This document shows, piece by piece, positions 35,260-43,408 of a stretch of 64,000 bases of DNA. Numbering within the stretch: the stretch's first letter is position 1; each line of letters starts with the position of its first letter. This DNA comes from JANXXV01 sp038200305 (lineage in GTDB: Bacteria; Acidobacteriota; Terriglobia; Bryobacterales; Bryobacteraceae). Position numbers and translations under genes: made by a program. The stretch is taken from the NCBI GenBank assembly GCA_038200305.1, contig JBBPYD010000169.1:1-64000 (forward strand). Direction: 5' to 3'. The notes beneath the pieces were generated by a model that was not told where the DNA came from, searched no databases, and worked only from the letters and a program-made list of their open reading frames with translations.

Positions 35260-36624
35260 ATGACCTACCCCATTCGTATTCTTCTGCTTGTTTTCGCCAG
35301 TGCCACGTTGGCGATGGCTGCGGATGGCGATGTAGTGTTTCGTAGCGACGTCTCGTTGGTACGCGTGGATGCCCAGGTAGTGGACCGTGACAATCGTGCG
35401 ATCACCGGACTGCGCATGGAAGACTTCGTGCTTCGTGAAGGCGGCCAGAAACAGGAGATCCGGAACTTCGCCAGCGAGGATATGCCGGTAGACGTTTTGC
35501 TGCTGCTGGACGTGAGCGGCAGCATGCGGCCGCATATCCAGCGCATCGCATCGGCCGCTCATCAGGCATTGCGGGTGCTGGGGGACAAGGATCGCATTGC
35601 GATTATGGTGTTCGACCGTTACACCCGCGTACGGCTGACTTTCCGAAGCAGCCATGAGGACGTGGAACGGGAGTTTGAGCGCCTGCTCCATCAGGAGACC
35701 TTTAACGGCGGTACGGATATCACTCGCGCCATGCTCGACGCCGCCGAGTATATTGGGCGCCAGGGCCGCCGCGACGCACGCCGGGCCATCGTGATTCTCA
35801 CCGACGATCAGACAGAACTGGAGAGAAACGACGCTGGGGTATCGCGCGCACTGGAAAGAGCGGATGCGGTAATGAGCGCTCTTCTTGCGCCCTATGCCAT
35901 GCCCAGCCGGATGGGACGCTATCCAGGCGGCGGACGCGGACGCGGAGGCGGCGGCGGTTCCTGGCCGGGTGGCGGAGGGATGGGAGGACCGCTTGGCGGC
36001 ATTATTCTCGGTCGCCGGGGAGGATATCCAGGAGGAGGCTATCCCGGAGGTGGTGCAGGTGGGCAGGGCGGGCCGATGGGGGCGGGTGGGCGATCGCAGT
36101 CGGCCGGGACTGCCGAGATTGCGCGGCAATCGGGCGGTGACAGCTTGCCGGTGGACGATGCGTCGGCGCTCGAAACCACGCTTGCCCGCATCCGGCAGAG
36201 ATATGCGCTGCACTTCCACTTGCCGGAAGGTGTGAAACCAGGGCAGGAACGGACGATTGAAGTTTCGCTGTCCGACGCGGCGCGCGGCAGGTATCCCGAT
36301 GCCGAAGTGCGATACCGGCGAGCTTATCTGTTTCCCGGCGGTTCGCCAGACTCGAGGCCCGAGCCTATCCGGGTGACGCGAGCGCCGGCGGATACCAATC
36401 GTGATAATGGAAATACTGAACCGGCGGCTCGTAGCCAAAGCCCGGCCCCAAGCTCTTCCAAACGAAGGTCAGCGGTCAATGAATCTGACGGACCGCGAGG
36501 AGCCAATCCGTCCGTTGGAGCAGGTGGCGATTCGCAGCCTGCGCCCGCTCCGGTTAATAAGGATGACGCGCCCGCACCGAGCCAAGGTGGGTTCCGGCGC
36601 TTGAAACCGGGTGAGCAACCCTAA
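35260..36624 (+). CDS. Secreted VWFA-type protein with Gly-rich insert
   Basis: A 454-residue exported protein of the VWFA-related acidobacterial family. Signal peptide residues 1-20 (LLVFASATLAMAADG). The N-terminal beta region (LVRVDAQVVDRDNRAITGL) is followed by a VWA domain with an intact metal motif DVSGSM and a conserved TDDQTE. From about residue 218 to 282 a low-complexity insert made of GG, GGYPGGG and similar repeats interrupts it, followed by a second beta domain (RQRYALHFHLPEG) and a Pro/Ala-rich tail. It is the first of a tandem pair with the gene at 36667. Confidence 0.85.
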   Translation: MTYPIRILLLVFASATLAMAADGDVVFRSDVSLVRVDAQVVDRDNRAITGLRMEDFVLREGGQKQEIRNFASEDMPVDVLLLLDVSGSMRPHIQRIASAAHQALRVLGDKDRIAIMVFDRYTRVRLTFRSSHEDVEREFERLLHQETFNGGTDITRAMLDAAEYIGRQGRRDARRAIVILTDDQTELERNDAGVSRALERADAVMSALLAPYAMPSRMGRYPGGGRGRGGGGGSWPGGGGMGGPLGGIILGRRGGYPGGGYPGGGAGGQGGPMGAGGRSQSAGTAEIARQSGGDSLPVDDASALETTLARIRQRYALHFHLPEGVKPGQERTIEVSLSDAARGRYPDAEVRYRRAYLFPGGSPDSRPEPIRVTRAPADTNRDNGNTEPAARSQSPAPSSSKRRSAVNESDGPRGANPSVGAGGDSQPAPAPVNKDDAPAPSQGGFRRLKPGEQP

Positions 36625-36666
36625 ATGCGTTCATTGTGGCATTGCACTTGCCTTGACGCCGGATGA

Positions 36667-37662
36667 ATGTGGATTTTAGCCGTCCTCCTGTTGACTGTCT
36701 CTACTACCGCCGCACAGTTCAAGAGCACCGTTCCGCTTGTGTTTGCGCCCACCACCGTCACTGACGCGAAGGGGCATTTCATCGACGGCCTCGCGTCGGG
36801 CGACCTGATCCTGTACGACAACAATGTGCCGCAGACGATACAGTTGGACACCGTTCTGAACCCGATATCGGTGGTGGTGGCGATTCAGGCGAGTTCGAAT
36901 TCCGCTGCAGTTCTGGACAAGCTCGGCCGCAGTGGCATTCTGATCTCGCAATTACTGGCGGGCGATGCGGGCGAGACGGCTCTGGTGTCGTTCAGCGATG
37001 ATGTCCGCCTGCTGCAAGATTTCACCAGCGATCCCGATGTCCTATCCCATGCGTTGCGAAACCTGCGTGTGCAGGGCGATGGCGCGGCGGCGTTGGAAGC
37101 TGTGATGCAGTCGATGCGAATGCTGTCGCGGAGGAGCCCGGACCGCCGGCGAATCATTCTGATGATTGCGGAGAAGCGGGACCGTTCCAGCAAGATCCAA
37201 ATGCCGGCGCTGTTGCAGGAGGCACAGCGGCAGAACGTGGCTATTTATTGGCTGACCTATTCGCCGCTACTGACGCCATTCACGAATCGCCAGAAAACGG
37301 TGGGCGACCGGGAGAAAGAGGAGCATAGAGGCAAGGACAAAAAGAAAGATGCCGAAGTGTTACCGCCCGATCAGGCGCCAGGTAGCCTGCTTAGCATCTT
37401 CACCGAGTTGGGGCATCTGGCCAAAGTGAATGCAGCGGATCTGCTTTCACGGACAACTGGTGCGCGCTCGATTAATTTCTTGAAACAGAGTGCGCTGGAA
37501 GAGGCTATCGGAGCCATTGGTGAAGAGGTGCATAGGAACTACATCCTCACTTTTCAGCCGGCTCCCGGCACGCCGGGGCAGTTTCACTCGATTCGTGTGG
37601 AAGTAAAGGGCAAGCCGGAATTGCGGGCCCGCACGCGTACCGGATATTGGACGGTCCAGTGA
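36667..37662 (+). CDS. Secreted VWFA-type protein, MIDAS degenerate
   Basis: A 331-residue paralogue of the upstream protein. Signal peptide MWILAVLLLTVSTTAAQ. It has TVPLVFAPTTVTDAKGHFIDGL, where family members present a ligand-binding beta domain, and a VWA-like fold in which the DxSxS metal site is replaced by AIQASSNS, so metal-dependent binding is unlikely. The C-terminus shares the YILTFQPAPGTPGQFHSIRVEVKG ending typical of the family. A charged low-complexity segment (EKEEHRGKDKKKD) lies mid-protein. It follows its partner by 42 bases and is probably cotranscribed. Confidence 0.82.
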   Translation: MWILAVLLLTVSTTAAQFKSTVPLVFAPTTVTDAKGHFIDGLASGDLILYDNNVPQTIQLDTVLNPISVVVAIQASSNSAAVLDKLGRSGILISQLLAGDAGETALVSFSDDVRLLQDFTSDPDVLSHALRNLRVQGDGAAALEAVMQSMRMLSRRSPDRRRIILMIAEKRDRSSKIQMPALLQEAQRQNVAIYWLTYSPLLTPFTNRQKTVGDREKEEHRGKDKKKDAEVLPPDQAPGSLLSIFTELGHLAKVNAADLLSRTTGARSINFLKQSALEEAIGAIGEEVHRNYILTFQPAPGTPGQFHSIRVEVKGKPELRARTRTGYWTVQ

Positions 37663-37691
37663 AATGCAGACGTCGCGATTGCTATCTTAGG

Positions 37692-37904
37692 TCAGGCAAA
37701 AATCAAGCGGCGTCCCTTTGGTTCCGGAATCGGATCGCCAAACTCCTTGGCCGTGTCAATCCAAAGATGAATAGCTTTCTGTGCATTTGCGAGGGCCGCT
37801 TCTTGCGTGGGACCGTGCGCAGCGCATCCCGGGAGCTCTGGCACCTCGGCTACGAAAGCCTCGTCTTCCTCGCTCCAGTAAATGATAACTTCGTATTTGT
37901 TCAT
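37692..37904 (-). CDS. hicB: HicB-family antitoxin
   Basis: A 70-residue HicB-type protein (KYEVIIYWSEEDEAFVAEVPELPGC, GPTQEAALANAQKAIHLWID) containing the partial RNase H-like fold and no separate DNA-binding domain. It follows hicA by 20 bases on the same strand, the usual toxin-first order. It would neutralise the HicA mRNA interferase and autoregulate the pair. The short HicB of this type ends in RRLIFA. Confidence 0.9.
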   Translation of the reverse strand: MNKYEVIIYWSEEDEAFVAEVPELPGCAAHGPTQEAALANAQKAIHLWIDTAKEFGDPIPEPKGRRLIFA

Positions 37905-37924
37905 TAGATATCACCAAGCTTATA

Positions 37925-38152
37925 TTAAAAGATGACGTCCCGCACCTGCTTCACTTGGTACGGCTTCGCGTGATTGCCTTCCCGCTGGAGGTTAATCCTT
38001 TCCTCCAGGCCCGCTTTCCGAAAAAGATGATGGCTGCCTTTCACCCGTCTTTCAAAGCCAAGGCTATCCAGCAAAGAGCACAAATCGTCGAAGCGGATCC
38101 CCGCATCGGCGGTTCCGCTAAGGAGTCGACGGAGTGTCTTTGCAGTTCCCAC
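37925..38152 (-). CDS. hicA: HicA-family mRNA interferase toxin
   Basis: A 75-residue HicA toxin. The active-site His is in RVKGSHHLFRK, the dsRBD-like fold continues with ERINLQREGNHAKPYQVKQVRDVI. It cleaves mRNA when released from HicB. The start is GTG at 38152 with TACAAT five bases upstream and no Shine-Dalgarno, matching the leaderless pattern in this window. Both genes look intact, unlike the decayed PIN module at 51547-52059. Confidence 0.9.
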   Translation of the reverse strand: MGTAKTLRRLLSGTADAGIRFDDLCSLLDSLGFERRVKGSHHLFRKAGLEERINLQREGNHAKPYQVKQVRDVIF

Positions 38153-38157
38153 GCGCC

Positions 38158-38163
38158 ATTGTA
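38158..38163 (-). promoter_or_regulatory. Putative -10 box, leaderless hicA
   Basis: On the minus strand TACAAT (38163 to 38158) ends five bases before the GTG start of hicA, with no ribosome site. Confidence 0.45.
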
Positions 38164-38231
38164 TCCCGGATCAATACGACTGAGCCGCGGCCACCTTGAC
38201 TCTCATTTTTCAGGTGGCCTCTCATCCTCGC

Positions 38232-39341
38232 TTACCGAAAAAGAAGTGGAACGAATTCGCCCAGGTACTGCCGCCACACTGTATAAGTATGCGCACCTTC
38301 GGTAGCTCGGAATGTATTTTGAATCTTGTGTGCAGTCAGCAGTTCTGAAAACTTCTGCGATCGGGGAAAGAGGGAGTCCTGCTTGCCGCATCCGATCCAG
38401 ATCGTCTTCAATTTCGCATTCGTACTCTTAGGGTCGTTCAGGAGTTGTTCAAATCGCGTCTCGAAATCGCCCGGCACCGCGGCGCTGAACGCACCTACAG
38501 CACTGAATAGATCCAGGTGACTGAAGCCGATCTGGATGGACTGCCCGCCCCCCATGGACAGCCCCGCCACTGCGCGCATCTGCCGGCCGGGGGCCACGCG
38601 GTATTTTGAATCCACCAGTGGGATCACATCCTTCAGCAGATAGTCTTCGAATATCAGCGTGTTCTTCGCCTGCATCTCGCGAGGCGAGCCGAATGGCACA
38701 GCATGGCCGAATGGCATCACCACGATCGTGGGAACCGCTTTCTTTTCCGCGATCAGATTATCCACTATGAAATTTGCGCCGCCTGCCATTGTCCAACCAG
38801 CGGCGGTATCGTTCGAGCCGTGGAACAGGTAAAGCACCGGATAGCGGCGGTTGCGGTCTTTATCGTAACCGGGTGGCGTGTAGATCCAGATCCAACGCGT
38901 TTCGCCGTTGAGAGCCGCCGACTTCTCCCAGTTGATTTCCACCGCGCCGTGAGGGACATCGCGCGCCTGCCAGAGACCGGGTGTGTCACCGGACACTTCC
39001 AGCAAGCTGGCCGACGTCCGGGCGCGGAGTTTGATGCGTGGGTTAATGGGGTCCGCTATGGGATTTCCGTCCACATTGAAGGCGTAGATGTAGATGCTCG
39101 GGTCCAGCGGCCCCACCGTGACACTCCAGACGCCGGCGTCATCTTTGGTCATCTTCTCCTGCGTGCCAACCGGAAGCCAGTCGCCAAAAACACTCACGTC
39201 GGATGCTTTCGGTGCACGCAGGCGGAAGGTCACGCGGCGATCTGGATTTATCTCCGGAGAAACCAGATTTGGCGGCTGTGGCGGTTGTGCTGACGACATG
39301 TCGGTGAGCAGGACAACGAAGCAGAGAATTTTAACGATCAC
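38232..39341 (-). CDS. Secreted esterase with N-terminal carbohydrate-type module
   Basis: A 369-residue exported protein. The GTG start gives a normal signal peptide (VIVKILCFVVLLTDMSSAQ). Residues about 30-110 look like a CBM48/E-set beta-sandwich (RVTFRLRAPKASDVSVFGDW, GVWSVTVGPLDPSIYIYAFNVDG). The C-terminal half is an alpha/beta hydrolase of the esterase D/acetyl-xylan esterase type: YLFHGSND, the nucleophile in GLSMGGGQS, and a late His in EGAHTYTVW. It probably removes acyl groups from polysaccharides. The start is supported by TATGAT six bases upstream; a TTG 12 codons earlier is possible. Confidence 0.87.
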   Translation of the reverse strand: MIVKILCFVVLLTDMSSAQPPQPPNLVSPEINPDRRVTFRLRAPKASDVSVFGDWLPVGTQEKMTKDDAGVWSVTVGPLDPSIYIYAFNVDGNPIADPINPRIKLRARTSASLLEVSGDTPGLWQARDVPHGAVEINWEKSAALNGETRWIWIYTPPGYDKDRNRRYPVLYLFHGSNDTAAGWTMAGGANFIVDNLIAEKKAVPTIVVMPFGHAVPFGSPREMQAKNTLIFEDYLLKDVIPLVDSKYRVAPGRQMRAVAGLSMGGGQSIQIGFSHLDLFSAVGAFSAAVPGDFETRFEQLLNDPKSTNAKLKTIWIGCGKQDSLFPRSQKFSELLTAHKIQNTFRATEGAHTYTVWRQYLGEFVPLLFR

Positions 39342-39347
39342 CGGCAC

Positions 39348-39353
39348 ATCATA
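39348..39353 (-). promoter_or_regulatory. Putative -10 box, leaderless esterase gene
   Basis: Minus-strand TATGAT (39353 to 39348) is exactly six bases before the GTG at 39341, with no Shine-Dalgarno. It supports this start over the TTG at 39377. Confidence 0.45.
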
Positions 39354-39382
39354 CGTGTTGGTAGCCGCGCGGGGCAACTGGT

Positions 39383-40033
39383 CTATCCGTGACTATCGTA
39401 GCGGGACATTTCGACGATAGTTCGCGTGCCGAGTGCATCCGGCAATTCATAGCGTTCCACTACCCGGATCTGAATGTGCCGTTTCCGTGCATCCGGCACG
39501 GCGCCGGAAATATCGGTCTCTGCGTCTGGCCCTTTATAAAGCAGCGCCCGTGCGCCCGCCTTCAACGCTGGAGCAAACAGCCCGAGTGCCCTGTCGATTG
39601 GCGCAAGGGCGCGTGCCGTGATGGTATCGATGCGGCGCGCGCGCAGCACCTCTTCCGCCCGTTGAGATACAACATCGACATTCGGCAGATCCATGGAATC
39701 CACGGCTGCATCGAGGAAATGGAACTTCTTCTGAACCGACTCGGAGAGTGTAAAGCGGATTTCCGGAAGCACTAACGCCAGCGGTATGCCTGGAAAGCCG
39801 GCGCCCGTACCGGCGTCTAAAACGTGCCGCGCTTCCGCAAACAAGCGCCAGGGCAGCACCGAATCGAGTACGTGTTTAATGGCCGCTTCCCGCGGATCAG
39901 TGATGCGTGTCAGGTTGAATTGTCGATTCGCCTCGACGATCAGATCCAGATGCCTGGCCGACTTCGTGAGGACATCGGCACGATGGGGCAGATCCGACGG
40001 CAATATCTGGTCCAATTCCTCCGCGAAAGACAT
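39383..40033 (-). CDS. rsmG: 16S rRNA (guanine-527-N7)-methyltransferase
   Basis: A 216-residue RsmG/GidB methyltransferase. The SAM motif is VLDAGTGAGFPGIPLALV, preceded by LTRITDPREAAIKHVLDSV, and the fold continues with SQRAEEVLR and ARALAPI. It methylates G527 of 16S rRNA. It is 19 bases downstream of the MFS gene on the minus strand and may share its transcript. No parA/parB or gidA is beside it, unlike in many bacteria. Confidence 0.93.
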   Translation of the reverse strand: MSFAEELDQILPSDLPHRADVLTKSARHLDLIVEANRQFNLTRITDPREAAIKHVLDSVLPWRLFAEARHVLDAGTGAGFPGIPLALVLPEIRFTLSESVQKKFHFLDAAVDSMDLPNVDVVSQRAEEVLRARRIDTITARALAPIDRALGLFAPALKAGARALLYKGPDAETDISGAVPDARKRHIQIRVVERYELPDALGTRTIVEMSRYDSHG

Positions 40034-40052
40034 GATTCATGATTGCACTTGC

Positions 40053-41324
40053 TCACTCTGCGCCTGTAGCCGTCATTTCCTGAGGAGGATCGCCGCCCAC
40101 CATATTCTGCGCCACAATCAGCCGCCTGGCTTCTATCCGGACGCGGGGCAGATAACGGGCGAACACGGCAGCACTGACCATGCAGGCGATGCCGCTGGCG
40201 AAGACAACGCGCGGCGCTCCGAGCCGGTGCGCCAATGACCCGGCGAGCAGAGAGCCAAACGGCGCCATGCCCATGAACATCATGGTGTACGCCGACATAA
40301 CACGGCCGCGGATGTAATCGGGTGAGAGCGTCTGGATCAACGTGTTCGACGCCGCCATCTGCACCATCATGGAGAATCCGACCGGGATCAGCAGCGCCGC
40401 CGATAACCAGAACCATTGGGACATAGAGAACAGCGCCAGGCTCAGTCCGAAACCTGCCGTTGCGGCCATCACCCAGCGCCCGAGTCCACGAATGCCGGTG
40501 CGCGCCGCGAGCATCAACGCACCCATCAGAGCGCCCAGTCCAGACGCTCCCATCAAGATGCCGAGCCCCGACGCACCGCCATGCAGAATCTGATCGGCGA
40601 AGATTGGCATCAGTACCGCGTAGGGCATTGCGAACAAACTCACGAAGCCGAGTAACAACAAGAGCGCGCGAATCGGCACGTGCCCGGCAACGAAGCGGAA
40701 GCCTTCCTTAATCTGCTCAAACGCGGATACAGCGGCTTTCCGGGCGCTCACGGCAGGAACATCCATCATGAGTAACCCGGTGATCACAGCGATGTAACTG
40801 ATCGAATTGGCCAGAAAACACCAACCTTCTCCGATGGCGGCCACAAGAACGCCTGCAACCGCCGGTCCGACGATCCGGGCGCCATTGACCATGGATGAAT
40901 TCAGGGCGATCGCGTTTGCCATATCGCCTTTGCCTACCATGTCAACCACAAACGTCTGCCGGGCGGGGATATCAAACGCGTTTACGATTCCAAGACTTGC
41001 GGCGAAGGCGGCGATTTCCCAAACCTGAATGTGCCCGCTCAGCGTGAGAGCCGCAAGCCCCAGCGCAAGCAACAGGGACGCGATCTGAGTACCGATGACG
41101 ATCCGGTGGCGGTTGTGACGGTCCGCGAACGCGCCCCCGATGGAGGCGAACAGCAGCACCGGAATCTGTCCGGCAAAGCCGATTGCGCCCAGCAGCACAG
41201 CCGAGCCGGTTAGCCGGTAGACCAGCCATGCCTGCGCCACCGATTGCATCCATGTCCCGATGAGCGAGATCAACTGTCCGGCAAAGAACAATCGAAAATT
41301 CCGATGGCGCAATGAGCGGAGCAT
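40053..41324 (-). CDS. MFS transporter, EntS/DUF894-like
   Basis: A 423-residue transporter with about twelve helices. It starts MLRSLRHRNFRLFFAGQLIS, the usual N-terminus of the MFS_3/EntS group, and has GGAFADRHNRHRIVIGTQ in the first loop and SPDYIRGRVMSAYTMMFMG in the second half. Members export siderophores or drugs; the substrate is unknown. GGAG lies ten bases before the ATG. A GTG 12 codons upstream is a possible alternative. The much longer open frame upstream is antisense to two plus-strand genes and is not used. Confidence 0.85.
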   Translation of the reverse strand: MLRSLRHRNFRLFFAGQLISLIGTWMQSVAQAWLVYRLTGSAVLLGAIGFAGQIPVLLFASIGGAFADRHNRHRIVIGTQIASLLLALGLAALTLSGHIQVWEIAAFAASLGIVNAFDIPARQTFVVDMVGKGDMANAIALNSSMVNGARIVGPAVAGVLVAAIGEGWCFLANSISYIAVITGLLMMDVPAVSARKAAVSAFEQIKEGFRFVAGHVPIRALLLLLGFVSLFAMPYAVLMPIFADQILHGGASGLGILMGASGLGALMGALMLAARTGIRGLGRWVMAATAGFGLSLALFSMSQWFWLSAALLIPVGFSMMVQMAASNTLIQTLSPDYIRGRVMSAYTMMFMGMAPFGSLLAGSLAHRLGAPRVVFASGIACMVSAAVFARYLPRVRIEARRLIVAQNMVGGDPPQEMTATGAE

Positions 41325-41393
41325 CTGCCGCGCTCCAGGCTGCTCGCCGGTCTTGTCCACCCCGGTTCTATCCACATAAAATAGGACGCAGCA

Positions 41394-41696
41394 ATGGAAG
41401 TTTCTGTATCTGTAGGGATTTTGGTGCTCGGCGATAACCATTTCATTGTGCGCGGACCACCGCCGGATGCAGCTTCCGCCATCGCGCTGGCACGCCATTG
41501 GACACTCATCCGCATCGGACAGGCGGCTCCGCCTGCTCTGGATGAATGGCAGATCAGCTCTCGCGAATTCCGCGAAGACCTGACCTGGGCAGTGATCGTG
41601 CCGGGTGTCGGAGAGATTACTCCTGGCGTGGCGCGGTTGCTGAAGGAACTGTCCGTACGGGGGATAGTCATTCAGGACGCCACCCGTTCGACCTGA
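41394..41696 (+). CDS. Small protein of unknown function
   Basis: A 100-residue protein starting MEVSVSVGILVLGDNHFIV. It has no signal peptide or membrane helix. I do not recognise a family. AGGA seven bases before the ATG and a TAAAAT box at 41377-41382 support that it is expressed. It is divergent from the MFS gene, 69 bases from its start. The last part, LLKELSVRGIVIQDATRS, ends before a short gap. Confidence 0.55.
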   Translation: MEVSVSVGILVLGDNHFIVRGPPPDAASAIALARHWTLIRIGQAAPPALDEWQISSREFREDLTWAVIVPGVGEITPGVARLLKELSVRGIVIQDATRST

Positions 41697-41836
41697 TTGG
41701 AACAATAAATTTCGGATTGCGTCCTCTCTTCTATGGAATTCGCACAAAACGGACTCGCTTCCGGCCAAGTCCGCCGAGTTCCTCTTTCGTTTGGCGCCGC
41801 CGGAAGCGGCCTTTGTGCTAAAAAGGAACTGTACCC

Positions 41837-42529
41837 ATGACACCTGAAGAGCGGCAAATGCTGACTGATTTGGCCCAGAAGATCGCCCAAGCGCCGGCTC
41901 CGGCGCGTGATCCGGATGCCGACGAACTGATCCGGACGCAGATCGGTTCCCGTCCCGATGCCCTGTATATGTTGACGCAAACCGTGCTGATTCAGAATAT
42001 TGCACTCGATCACGCAAAGCAGCAGATTCAACAATTGGAACAGCGCTCCTCGCAGAATCCTGCGCCCCAAGCGCCCACCAGTTTCCTTGGTTCGCTGTTT
42101 GGCTCGCATCCATCGCAACCCGCGGCCACCCCGGCGCAGACGCCCGGTTATGGCCAAGCGCCTCCTCCGCCCCCGTACGCGCCTGCCCAACCTGTTGGCG
42201 GTGGAGCGCCCAGCTTTCTTCGTAGCGCGGCGACTACGGCAGCGGGTGTGGCTGCGGGTGCATTCGCCTTTGAAGGAATTCGCTCCATGTTCGGCGGCGG
42301 TGGTGAGCATCTGGGTGGATTCGGAGGCGGTATGCATGGCTCCGGGTTCCTCTCGGACGCCCCAGCGGAGACCATCGTCAATAACTACTATGATTCGCCC
42401 GATCCGGCTCTCGATAATGTCAGCGATGACACTTCGACGCAGGACGACACGGATGATTCAACAGAATCTGTCGACGATTCCGATTACTCCTCCGACGATA
42501 GCGGTTCCTCTGGCGACGATCTAGTCTAA
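41837..42529 (+). CDS. DUF2076 family protein
   Basis: A 230-residue protein of the DUF2076 type. The N-terminal helical region (MTPEERQMLTDLAQKIAQ, DADELIRTQIGSRPDALYMLTQTVLIQ) is typical. A Pro/Ala/Gln-rich linker and a Gly-rich segment with FLRSAATTAAGVAAGAFAFEGI, which could be membrane-associated, follow, with a very acidic Asp/Ser C-terminus (DDSDYSSDDSGSS). These proteins are periplasmic or envelope-associated and poorly understood. AAGGA precedes the ATG. Confidence 0.8.
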   Translation: MTPEERQMLTDLAQKIAQAPAPARDPDADELIRTQIGSRPDALYMLTQTVLIQNIALDHAKQQIQQLEQRSSQNPAPQAPTSFLGSLFGSHPSQPAATPAQTPGYGQAPPPPPYAPAQPVGGGAPSFLRSAATTAAGVAAGAFAFEGIRSMFGGGGEHLGGFGGGMHGSGFLSDAPAETIVNNYYDSPDPALDNVSDDTSTQDDTDDSTESVDDSDYSSDDSGSSGDDLV

Positions 42530-42543
42530 TCAGTTCGCATGAA

Positions 42544-42575
42544 GTTCCCGCACGGTAGTAGAATCGTGCGGGAAC
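42544..42575. promoter_or_regulatory. Perfect 11-bp hairpin at the hydrolase start
   Basis: GTTCCCGCACG (42544-42554) and CGTGCGGGAAC (42565-42575) are exact inverted repeats around a 10-base loop containing TAGAAT. The ATG of the next gene is at 42579, so the stem occupies the ribosome-binding region. It may terminate the DUF2076 transcript, control hydrolase translation, or bind a regulator; no T-run follows directly. Confidence 0.6.
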
Positions 42576-42578
42576 CTT

Positions 42579-43403
42579 ATGTCTCGTCTATTTTCGATTT
42601 CCATTCTTTTTACAGCGATCATGAGTGCCGCGCAGATGCGGACCGATGTTGAGTACGCGAAAAAGGGGAATGTCTCTCTGACGCTGGACGCATCGGTTCC
42701 AGACGGCGGCGGCCCGTTTCCGGCAGTGATCTTGGTGCATGGCGGTGGATTCACAAAGGGCGACAAGCAGACTTATGTAAAGCCGCTTTTCAAGCCGCTG
42801 ACCGACGCGAATTTCACTTGGTTCACCATCAACTACCGCCTGGCGCCGCAGTACCGGATGCCCGCCCCCGCTGAGGATGTGATCAGCGCGATTGAATGGG
42901 TGCGCGCCGACGCAAAAGACTACAAAGTGGACCCGAAGCGAATTGCGCTGGTAGGGGAGTCGGCGGGCGCGTATCTGGTGGACTACGCGGCATTAACTGC
43001 GCCAAAGAACGCACGGGTCGCTGCAGTGGTGTCCTTTTATGGCCCGCATGATCTTGTGCTCCAAGTGAAAGAGAAGGGAGATAAGGTCAGCGAGGGCTTG
43101 CAGAGTCTCACCGGGGTTACCGAACTGGACGCCGAGGGCGTCAAGAAATTGCACGGCCTCTCACCGTACTTTCTGGTTCACAAGAACATGCCGCCATTCC
43201 TGTTGATTCACGGCACGGATGACGAACAGGTGCCTTACCGGCAATCCATCCAATTCCGCCGGGCGATTCAGGACAAAGGCGGCAAGTGTGAGTTGTTCAC
43301 CGTAGACGGCGCCAAGCATGGGGTGGGACCGTGGGGGTCCCATCCCGAACAGCAGGCGTACAAAGCAAAGATGATCGAATGGTTGCGAGCGGCGCTACGA
43401 TAG
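42579..43403 (+). CDS. Secreted alpha/beta hydrolase (esterase/lipase)
   Basis: A 274-residue esterase of the hormone-sensitive lipase/BD-FAE type. Signal peptide MSRLFSISILFTAIMSAAQ. The oxyanion motif is HGGGF, the nucleophile Ser is in GESAGAYL, Asp in HGTDDEQVPY and His in GAKHGVG. It hydrolyses short ester bonds, possibly on plant polysaccharides. No Shine-Dalgarno is free, as the start lies four bases beyond a strong hairpin. Confidence 0.88.
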   Translation: MSRLFSISILFTAIMSAAQMRTDVEYAKKGNVSLTLDASVPDGGGPFPAVILVHGGGFTKGDKQTYVKPLFKPLTDANFTWFTINYRLAPQYRMPAPAEDVISAIEWVRADAKDYKVDPKRIALVGESAGAYLVDYAALTAPKNARVAAVVSFYGPHDLVLQVKEKGDKVSEGLQSLTGVTELDAEGVKKLHGLSPYFLVHKNMPPFLLIHGTDDEQVPYRQSIQFRRAIQDKGGKCELFTVDGAKHGVGPWGSHPEQQAYKAKMIEWLRAALR

Positions 43404-43408
43404 CATCG

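Noticed and set aside
35914..36100. Repeats that could suggest a CRISPR-like or tandem-repeat element
   Set aside because: They are Gly-codon repeats within an uninterrupted reading frame of the VWFA protein, with no spacers of constant length.
41325..42113. 263-codon N-terminal extension of the MFS protein at 40053
   Set aside because: It runs antisense through the small protein and DUF2076 genes and has no membrane character; the transporter fold begins at 41324.
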